NCBI GenBank assembly: GCA_965230005.1
Contig: OZ245934.1
Location: forward strand, 3,224,001 to 3,288,000
Direction of reading: 5' to 3'
DNA from: SZUA-309 sp965230005
GTDB lineage: Bacteria > Pseudomonadota > Gammaproteobacteria > Pseudomonadales > Azotimanducaceae
Length of the DNA: 64,000 bases
Part shown: one piece after another, positions 17,333 to 23,690 of the stretch
Layout: each line of letters starts with the position of its first letter
How positions within the stretch are numbered: position 1 is the first letter of the stretch
Program-made: the position numbers and the translations under genes
The notes under the pieces: generated by a model
Told to the model about the DNA's origin: nothing
What the model saw: only the letters and a program-made list of their open reading frames with translations
Databases searched by the model: none

Positions 17333-17348
17333 TGTGAACCGCTTCACA
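17333..17348. promoter_or_regulatory. CRP-type site TGTGA-N6-TCACA
   Basis: TGTGAACCGCTTCACA is a perfect palindrome and matches both five-base halves of the E. coli CRP consensus at the correct spacing. It lies 165 bp before the TPP enzyme start and 192 bp before the divergent CxxC gene. A Crp-like regulator is encoded at 12271. Binding is inferred. Confidence 0.5.
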
Positions 17349-17512
17349 AAAAGCTACGCCTTCCGAGGCGGACGTTGGTGAGGGATTGTCAGACCCTTGC
17401 TGGGCGCCAACCCACTGTTTTTGCTGCAGTTTGTGCTGATGAAAAGCAGCTTTCTGGGTTCCGCGGGGAAACCCGCTTACCATGGCGGCTCGCAAACCCT
17501 GGCCAGGAATCC

Positions 17513-19198
17513 ATGCCCACACCCGCCGCCACCCGTCTGGTAGACGCCCTCCTCGCCCACGGCGTCGATCGCGTCTTCTGTGTGCCCGGCGAAAGCTACC
17601 TGAACATCCTCGACGCGCTTCGGGACAGCGGCATCGATACGGTCGCTGCCCGCCAGGAAGGGGGCGCGGCCATGATGGCGGAGGCCGACGGCAAACTGAC
17701 CGGCCGTCCGGGCGTCTGTTTCGTAACGCGGGGGCCAGGTGCCACCAACGCCAGCGCCGGGGTGCATGTCGCTGAGCAGGATTCCACGGCGCTCGTGCTG
17801 TTCGTCGGCCAGGTCGCGACCTCCATGCTGGGCCGCGGCGCTTTCCAGGAAGTCGACTACCAGGCGTTTTTCGGGGGCATGGCAAAACGGGTGTTTCAGC
17901 TTCAGGCCGGTGACGACATCGGCGAGGTGGTCAGCACGGCCTTCCAGATCGCCGCCAGCGATCGGCCAGGCCCCGTGATCGTTGCGCTGCCGGAGGATCT
18001 GCAGGACGAGCTGCCGGTGGCGCTACCCCCGCTACGCCCTCAGGCAACCGCCAGCATGGGTGTGGCGACTGATGCGATTGAAGCCCTGAGCGGGCTGCTG
18101 CGCGCGGCAGAGACGCCGATCGTCCTCGCTGGTGGCAGCGGCTGGAGTGCCTCCGGGGTTGCCCGGCTGCAGCACTTTGCAGAACGCTGGAATCTCCCCG
18201 TTGCCGTGACCTTTCGCCGCCAGCAGCTTTTCAATCACGATCATCCGCACTATGCCGGGGATTGTGGCATCGGCATCAACCCCGCGCTTCGCGAGCGCAT
18301 CGCAAGCGCCGACCTCGTGCTCGTGCTGGGCAGCCGCTTCTCTGAAATTCCCAGTCAGGGATACACGCTGTTGGAGCATGCCGTGCCGGGACAGCAGCTC
18401 GTGCACGTGCATGTTAATGACAGCGGGCGCTTCGAACACGCAGCACTCAAGCTGCGCTGCCACCCGGAGACGCTCCTTGAAGCGCTTGCGAGCAAGTCGC
18501 TCGTCAGCGAGACGCTTGCGGGCGAAACGCCGACCGACAGCAGCGCCGCCGAGCGGACATCCTGGGTAGCGGCCGCAAGGCGCGATTTCGAACAGTGGTC
18601 GGGGCAACCAGCGGCCATTCCCGGGCCCCTGCAGCTGGGCCAGGTCATCCTCGAGCTGCGCCGGCAGCTGCCCGACGACGCGATCATCACAAACGGCGCC
18701 GGAAACTACGCCAGCTGGATACACCGGTTCTTCCGCTTCCGCGGTCACGGTACGCAGCTGGCACCAACCTCGGGGTCCATGGGCTACGGCCTGCCGGCAG
18801 CCGTGGCCGCGGCCCTGCGCTTCCCCGACCGGCCGGTGGTCTGCGCGGCTGGCGATGGCTGCTTTCAGATGACCGGGCAGGAGCTGGGCACGGCAGCGCA
18901 GCACGGCGCAAGGGTCATCGTCCTGGTTGTCGACAACGGCATGTACGGCACGATCCGCATGCATCAGGAGCGGCGTTTCCCCGCCCGCCCGCACGGGACC
19001 GACATCATCAATCCGGACTTCGTAGCCCTGGCCCGCGCCCATGGGGCCCATGGCGCGGGCGTGGCAACCACAGAGGCATTCGCGCCGGCTCTGGCAGCAG
19101 CACTCGCCTGCCAGGGGCCTGCGCTGCTGCATCTCAAGGTCGATCCGGAAGCCATCACACCGGATCAAACCCTCTCGGAACTGGCCAGTGAACCTTGA
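17513..19198 (+). CDS. Thiamine diphosphate-dependent enzyme, acetolactate synthase-like
   Basis: The 561-residue protein has the three-domain layout of the acetolactate synthase / benzoylformate decarboxylase superfamily. E49 in AARQEGGA is the catalytic glutamate that activates the cofactor. The ThDP/Mg motif runs from GDG (447-449) to VVDNG (N475). The length fits catalytic subunits. No regulatory (IlvN-like) subunit is adjacent, so this is likely one of the many non-biosynthetic paralogues that make or cleave 2-oxo acids. The ATG at 17513 with AGGA upstream is preferred to an extended frame from 17375, whose N-terminal 46 residues look non-coding. Substrate unknown. Confidence 0.88.
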   Translation: MPTPAATRLVDALLAHGVDRVFCVPGESYLNILDALRDSGIDTVAARQEGGAAMMAEADGKLTGRPGVCFVTRGPGATNASAGVHVAEQDSTALVLFVGQVATSMLGRGAFQEVDYQAFFGGMAKRVFQLQAGDDIGEVVSTAFQIAASDRPGPVIVALPEDLQDELPVALPPLRPQATASMGVATDAIEALSGLLRAAETPIVLAGGSGWSASGVARLQHFAERWNLPVAVTFRRQQLFNHDHPHYAGDCGIGINPALRERIASADLVLVLGSRFSEIPSQGYTLLEHAVPGQQLVHVHVNDSGRFEHAALKLRCHPETLLEALASKSLVSETLAGETPTDSSAAERTSWVAAARRDFEQWSGQPAAIPGPLQLGQVILELRRQLPDDAIITNGAGNYASWIHRFFRFRGHGTQLAPTSGSMGYGLPAAVAAALRFPDRPVVCAAGDGCFQMTGQELGTAAQHGARVIVLVVDNGMYGTIRMHQERRFPARPHGTDIINPDFVALARAHGAHGAGVATTEAFAPALAAALACQGPALLHLKVDPEAITPDQTLSELASEP

Positions 19199-19251
19199 GC
19201 CTCGGCACAGGATCCAGGAACAGCAGCGTATAACAGAAAGGACAACGTACT

Positions 19252-19632
19252 GTGAGCATTGAGGGAGGCTGTTTCTGCGGCACCGTCCGCTACGAGATCG
19301 ATGCCGGTGAATACCTGGTCGCGAACTGTCATTGCACCATGTGCAGGAAAACGAGCGCCGCACCGTTCGTCACCTGGATGGTCGTACCAGCAGAAGCCTT
19401 CCGTTACACCAGCGGGGTGCCGAGGGCGCTCGAGTCCTCGGAGAAAGGCACACGCTACTTCTGCGCCGACTGCGGCACACCGCTCACCTGCGTGATCAAA
19501 AAGGCGAAAGCGGAAGTCGATGTAACGACGGGCAGCCTCGACCACCCGGAACACTATCCGCCGATTGCGGCCGTCTTCGAGGACACCAAGCTGCCGTGGC
19601 TCGACAGAACGGAACCCGCACACCGGTCATGA
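19252..19632 (+). CDS. GFA family zinc protein
   Basis: This 126-residue protein has the GFA/CENP-V fold signature: GGCFCGTVRYE near the N-terminus, NCHCTMCRK about residue 25, and CADCGTPL about residue 75. The cysteines bind zinc. The founding member was called glutathione-dependent formaldehyde-activating enzyme, but most members have no proven activity. The start is GTG after AAAGGA. The next gene overlaps its stop by ATGA. Confidence 0.92.
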   Translation: MSIEGGCFCGTVRYEIDAGEYLVANCHCTMCRKTSAAPFVTWMVVPAEAFRYTSGVPRALESSEKGTRYFCADCGTPLTCVIKKAKAEVDVTTGSLDHPEHYPPIAAVFEDTKLPWLDRTEPAHRS

Positions 19633-19820
19633 GCCACGGTCAGGATCTCGTCCCCATCTACTGCCCCTACTGCGGTGAGAAGTTCGATGTAGTCGTGGAT
19701 CTGTCGGTGGATTACCAGGAGTACGTGGAAGACTGCTACGTCTGCTGCCGGCCCATCATCATGAGCGTCACGGCGATGGAGGACGGAGCCAGCGTCGCCG
19801 TGCGTCACGAAGACGAGTAA
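19629..19820 (+). CDS. CPXCG motif cysteine-rich protein
   Basis: This 63-residue protein contains YCPYCGE near residue 12 and DCYVCCRP near residue 36, two cysteine pairs that probably bind one zinc. This matches the small CPXCG cysteine-rich family found widely in gammaproteobacteria, of unknown function. The ATG at 19629 overlaps the stop of the GFA gene, indicating translational coupling. An in-frame extension upstream is antisense-like and discarded. Confidence 0.9.
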   Translation: MSHGQDLVPIYCPYCGEKFDVVVDLSVDYQEYVEDCYVCCRPIIMSVTAMEDGASVAVRHEDE

Positions 19821-19826
19821 GGATCT

Positions 19827-20543
19827 TCAGTGGAAATCCTTAGCGTGCTTGAGCATGTGGGCCGCGCCATGGGGCCCATCGAGCACCGAGTTCTCCCCGA
19901 ACAACCGCTCTTTCTGTTCGCCGTAGAGCGTCCGGTTGGCACCGAGTGGGGCAAGCTCTTTTGCTCTCGCGAGCGCCACTGCGGGAAGTGCGTCCAGGTC
20001 GGCCGTTTGCTGCACGACACCGGCAGCGAGTGCATCCGGTCCGGTCCAGCGCCGGGCCAGCTGCACGGTCTCGAAGAAGGCATTCGCCGGCAGCTTGTGG
20101 CGGAACAGATTCAACTCCGGCGTCGGGATCTTCATGCCGAGCTGCATCTCGTTGGCGCAGATAAAGCCGCGGTCTTCACGCATGATGCGGACATCATGGC
20201 AAAGTGCTGCCATGAAACCGGCCCCGAAGGCATGACCGTTGATCGCCGCGATCGAGGGGACCGGCAGCGTGATGATGCGGCCCATGAGCGCCATGAACTC
20301 CTCGCCGAACGCGGCGCGATCGCCGCCGCGGTGCTCACCTTCTGCAGCAAGCCAGTCGAGATCCAGACCGTTGGAGAAGAACTTCTCGTTGCTCGACCGC
20401 GTGACCAGCGCTGCCGCGCCTTCTGACCCTTCGACCTCATCGAGGGCGGCGGAAAACTCGCGGACGAAGGTGGTATTCCAGCGGTTTTCACCGTCATCCA
20501 TGGTCAGGACAAAAACGTCGTCTTCCCGATTGAGCTCGATCAA
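19827..20543 (-). CDS. Enoyl-CoA hydratase/isomerase family protein
   Basis: The 238-residue protein is a crotonase-fold enzyme. The oxyanion-hole segments are KFFSNGLDLDWL and INGHAFGAG. The second catalytic glutamate expected of true hydratases is not clear; EMQLGM occupies that region, which is more like the delta3,delta2-enoyl-CoA isomerase subgroup. It is short for the family. It would act on acyl-CoA esters in fatty-acid breakdown. It is convergent with the CPXCG gene, 6 nt away. Confidence 0.88.
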   Translation of the reverse strand: MIELNREDDVFVLTMDDGENRWNTTFVREFSAALDEVEGSEGAAALVTRSSNEKFFSNGLDLDWLAAEGEHRGGDRAAFGEEFMALMGRIITLPVPSIAAINGHAFGAGFMAALCHDVRIMREDRGFICANEMQLGMKIPTPELNLFRHKLPANAFFETVQLARRWTGPDALAAGVVQQTADLDALPAVALARAKELAPLGANRTLYGEQKERLFGENSVLDGPHGAAHMLKHAKDFH

Positions 20544-20772
20544 TGCGATTCCCCAGAAACTGCGATTCGAGCACGCACTCTAGCAGGCGCGCGGTCAGAC
20601 GCCGAACCCGGAAAAAAGGAGATCCACTGAGAGAGGGGGAAAATTGGGCTCCAGAGCCGCCCGAGGGGAGGGGAGGGGAGATAGGCAGGCTCTGGAACCT
20701 TGATGAGCATATTGATCCCCGAGCGATCAAAGCGATGTGAAAGGGTTGTCACAGGATCATGAACTCCGGCGT

Positions 20773-21387
20773 TCATCGCGCCAGCTTGGTGAAGGTCCCC
20801 GCATAAACAATCTCCTCGAGCGCCTTGCGACCGGAGGGCACCTCACGCTCCTTGAGCTTATCCGGCAGGGCTTCCAACTGGCCGGGACTGCCCACGGCAA
20901 TCACCGCCGGTGAATCGTAGACCGCGGGCACCGCCAGGGCTGCCCGCAGGGCATCCTGATCGAAGCCGCGCATGCCATGGGTGACCAGACCCATGGTCCC
21001 GGCCTGCAGCGCCAGACTCATCCAGGCTGCTCCGGCGTCGAAAAGGTGCGTGGGCGCAGGCTGGTCATTCTGTTCGAACTCGGAGCGGGCAATCACCGCA
21101 ATGAGAGCCCCGGCCTGGCGGGCCCAGACCTGATTCCCTTCGATCAGACAGTCGAAGATCCGCTCGAAGGCCTCCGTCCCTGCGAGCCCGTAGGCAAAGC
21201 GCCAGGGCTGTGCGTTAAAACAGCTCGGCGCCCAGCGGGCAGCTTCGATGAGCGTCAGCACCTGCGCCTCCGTCAGCGCTTCGCCGCTCATGGCGCGCGG
21301 CGACCAGCGTCCGGGGAACATGGGGTGAGGCGCCGTTCCCGGCGTGAGTTCGCGGGTATCCCCCGTCTGGATATCGGCTACGTTCAT
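20773..21387 (-). CDS. Nitroreductase family protein
   Basis: The 204-residue protein has the FMN-binding arrangement of this family. RWSPRAMSGEAL is followed by LIEAARWAPSCFNAQPWRF, and MSLALQAGTMGLVTHGMRGFD forms the second flavin contact region. It should reduce nitroaromatics, quinones or similar acceptors with NAD(P)H. It stands alone between the enoyl-CoA hydratase and an M48 lipoprotein, all on the minus strand. Substrate unknown. Confidence 0.88.
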   Translation of the reverse strand: MNVADIQTGDTRELTPGTAPHPMFPGRWSPRAMSGEALTEAQVLTLIEAARWAPSCFNAQPWRFAYGLAGTEAFERIFDCLIEGNQVWARQAGALIAVIARSEFEQNDQPAPTHLFDAGAAWMSLALQAGTMGLVTHGMRGFDQDALRAALAVPAVYDSPAVIAVGSPGQLEALPDKLKEREVPSGRKALEEIVYAGTFTKLAR

Positions 21388-21424
21388 ATGGGTATCCTGC
21401 TGTAGAGCGTTGGGCCTTCGGCGG

Positions 21425-22411
21425 TCAGGGCAGCGGCGAAACGAGCTCCTCGAGGGAGTGGAAGGCTTCGTTGTTATCCTGGATCTCGAGGATGAGCCGC
21501 GGCGGCAAAGGCCGGGCGTAGCCTTTCTCCTTCAGCAGCTCGATCTCCTCCATGGCCTCGTCGATTCTCGCAGCCCGCTCAGGGCTGTAGGGATGCGTAT
21601 CCCAATAGGCGAAGGACACCCGCATGTCCTCTTTTTCGAGGGGCGAGAGTCGATCCCGGGCTTTCAACGCTCCGAGTTCGATCACCGCGGCACCGCTTGG
21701 CTGATAGCCGGACCGGGAGGCGAGATAGGTACCGATATAGTCCGCCTCGATTTCCTCGGCCTTGCTGAACCAGTCGTAGTTGCCTTCGGGATCCGCCGTA
21801 TCCCGGAGATAAGCGTCAATTTCCTCCTGAGAAGGCTGCCGCGAGCCGCCGAGGGCGGCCGGATCGATGCGAACCCGATTTTCCGTGGCGATGGCAACGG
21901 ACGCGGCCGCGAGGCCAGTGAGTACCGTGCCCATGATGCTGTTGCCACCCCCGCCGGAGAGCGGCTTACGCTCCCCGACATGAGCGGCGATGACGTGACC
22001 GTACTCATGACCGATCACCAGCGCGAGCTCGTCCGGTTGGTCGGCAAGGTATTCGATGAGGCCTCGAGTGAGGGTGATCTTCGGCTCGTTCTGGAGGTCA
22101 TAGCCGGCACGGGCGTTGACGAGGTCCAGATCCACCACCTCGAAGGCCGGAACTCCGCAGCTGTCGGCCTCGGAGACGGTCCGGCAGACCATGGCTGCAT
22201 CCTGCGAGATGGCATCGAAGATCGGCTTCGCGACGGCCGTGGCTTCTGCGAGGGTCAGATACTGGCGGTCCGGCGTGGTTGCTTCCACCTGCGCGCGAAC
22301 TTCTGCGACCTCGTCCCGGGTGGGCGCCGGCGATTGATACTCGGTGCCGGCACAGCCCATGAGGCCTGCGGAGAGGGACAGTGCGAGCAGGGTTTTACTG
22401 GGAAGCTTCAT
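21425..22411 (-). CDS. M48 family metalloprotease, lipoprotein
   Basis: The 328-residue protein starts with a lipoprotein signal peptide ending in LMGCAG, so it should be lipid-anchored at the cell envelope. The zinc motif HEYGH (H135, E136, H139) identifies a gluzincin of the M48 (BepA/LoiP/HtpX-like) group, and EEIEADYIG supplies the third ligand, about 70 residues further on. M48 lipoproteins act in envelope protein quality control. It lacks an obvious TPR tail, so it is closer to LoiP than BepA. Confidence 0.9.
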   Translation of the reverse strand: MKLPSKTLLALSLSAGLMGCAGTEYQSPAPTRDEVAEVRAQVEATTPDRQYLTLAEATAVAKPIFDAISQDAAMVCRTVSEADSCGVPAFEVVDLDLVNARAGYDLQNEPKITLTRGLIEYLADQPDELALVIGHEYGHVIAAHVGERKPLSGGGGNSIMGTVLTGLAAASVAIATENRVRIDPAALGGSRQPSQEEIDAYLRDTADPEGNYDWFSKAEEIEADYIGTYLASRSGYQPSGAAVIELGALKARDRLSPLEKEDMRVSFAYWDTHPYSPERAARIDEAMEEIELLKEKGYARPLPPRLILEIQDNNEAFHSLEELVSPLP

Positions 22412-22489
22412 GGCTGGGCCCCGACGACAGACGCCAATTAAAGCACTCTCCGGGGACCGGCAGAACCGCAGCCGCCCCCTGGTCCGACC

Positions 22490-23005
22490 TCAGTCCCGCG
22501 CCGCCCAGCCGGTTTCGTAGTCAGCGGCCATGCGGGGACCGCGGATTCTGAGCTCAGCGATGAGCCAGCGACCCTCCACCTTCCGATAGCGCTCGTGGTA
22601 ACGGCACGCCTGCCAGAGTGCCTGGTTGCCGGCCTCCATGGTGAAGGGCCCGAAGAAGTACCAGGTACCCCGCGCATCAGCACCATCCACCTCGATGATG
22701 GGATTCATGGTCATGTGCTGGGAAAAGCGGATGGCCTGCTGAAAACGACCGAAGAGGGCGCGGATCTCGTCATGTCCTTCGGCCCGGCCGATGCCCTTCC
22801 CTTCCCAGACGCCGTCGGTCGTGAAGATGCTCGTGATCCGCTCCGGATCATGATCATCGTCGCAGATCTCGCAGTACCGGGCCTTCAGCTGCTTGATGGC
22901 CTCGATGTCTTCGAGGCGGGTGATCCGCTCTTCCAGCGAGCGTGTCGGGTCCGTAGCCGGCCCCAGCGAGATGCCTTCGTTGTTACCTGAGTGCGCTTGC
23001 GCCAT
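22490..23005 (-). CDS. SnoaL-like / NTF2-fold protein
   Basis: The 171-residue protein has the pattern of SnoaL_4-type proteins. ITRLEDIEAIKQLKARYCEICDDDHDPERI is a helix leading into FTTDGVWEG, and ARGTWYFFGPFTM and YHERYRKVEGRWLIAELRI are the sheet strands. Members are isomerases, hydroxylating-dioxygenase subunits or binding proteins. No cofactor site is visible. It is downstream of the MarR gene on the same strand and may be regulated with it. Confidence 0.85.
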   Translation of the reverse strand: MAQAHSGNNEGISLGPATDPTRSLEERITRLEDIEAIKQLKARYCEICDDDHDPERITSIFTTDGVWEGKGIGRAEGHDEIRALFGRFQQAIRFSQHMTMNPIIEVDGADARGTWYFFGPFTMEAGNQALWQACRYHERYRKVEGRWLIAELRIRGPRMAADYETGWAARD

Positions 23006-23086
23006 CCCTGTGCCCCCTCTGCGTCGGGAATATCTCTCGTTCCGGCTTGCTCAGGCGCAGGCGGGCCACGGCGCTGTTCGATCTGA

Positions 23087-23581
23087 TCAGCCGGCGCCGT
23101 CTGCTTCCTGGGCCAGTTCCCGGAGCCTGAGCACGTTGCTCTGCATGGTAGCCAGAACACGCTGCGCCGTCGCGATGTCTTCGCTGCTCAGCCCCTCCCG
23201 GGCCGCCACCTTGAAACGTTCCGCAATGACGTCCATTTCCGGCTTCAGGGCCTCGGCCCCGTCGGTGAGGTAAATCCGCTTGACGCGCCGGTCCCTCGGA
23301 TCATCGACCCGCTTCACGAGCTTTTTGGCTTCCATGCGATCGAGCAGGCCGGTCATGGCCATGGGACTCGAATTCAGCTGCTCGCAGAGGGCGGCCTGGG
23401 TAATGCCTGGTGTGTGGTCCACCCAGACCAGCACCCGCACCTGAGGGCGCGTGAGCCCGAGGGGCGCCATCACCGTTCCATAGGCGAGCGAGATGGCGTG
23501 GGCTGTTTCGTGAATGAGGAAGCCTAAGGGCTCGTCCGTATCTGTATGCGGGGCAGGCTGGCTCAAGGTGTGATCCGACAC
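23087..23581 (-). CDS. MarR family transcriptional regulator
   Basis: The 164-residue protein has a winged helix-turn-helix. The HTH is TQAALCEQLNSSPMAMTGLLDRMEAKKLV, followed by the wing DDPRDRRVKRIYLT. The open frame runs further upstream to 23659, but those residues overlap the divergent promoter region. A GTG at 23581 gives a normal MarR length. No strong ribosome-binding site is visible, so the start is uncertain. It is divergent from the DUF5916 outer-membrane gene and probably controls it, itself, or both. Confidence 0.88.
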   Translation of the reverse strand: MSDHTLSQPAPHTDTDEPLGFLIHETAHAISLAYGTVMAPLGLTRPQVRVLVWVDHTPGITQAALCEQLNSSPMAMTGLLDRMEAKKLVKRVDDPRDRRVKRIYLTDGAEALKPEMDVIAERFKVAAREGLSSEDIATAQRVLATMQSNVLRLRELAQEADGAG

Positions 23582-23690
23582 ATTGCTACACACCAATATT
23601 ATATGTACCTTTACTAAATACCCGCCAGCGGCAAGCAGGCTGCCGGCGGTTGCGAACATGTCGCCGATTTCCAGCTACCAACGAGGCGCC
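23582..23690. promoter_or_regulatory. AT-rich divergent promoter between marR and DUF5916 gene
   Basis: A short strongly AT-rich tract (about 23594-23620) stands out from the GC-rich surroundings. It contains TTTACTAAA (23610-23618), a TTTA-N-TAAA palindrome, and an adjacent TATATGTA. This is where promoters and a MarR operator would be expected. Confidence 0.45.

Larger units (their letters stand above)
17142..17512. other. Divergent regulatory region, no gene
   Basis: This 371-bp gap separates the CxxC/DUF6502/DUF5666 operon from the TPP enzyme. It holds two TTTGGG-N8-CCCAAA palindromes 28 bp apart and a TGTGA-N6-TCACA palindrome, listed separately. The open frames across it look like chance frames. 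No terminator or small RNA is evident to me. Confidence 0.7.

Noticed and set aside
16953..17885. 310-codon frame that would make the CxxC gene much longer
   Set aside because: The upstream part is arginine/proline-rich shadow sequence across the regulatory gap and into the TPP gene; the strong GGAGG site at 17141 marks the real start.
20736..20753. TGTGA-N8-TCACA palindrome as a CRP site
   Set aside because: Spacing is 8, not 6, and the region lies between two minus-strand genes with no clear promoter; left as chance.
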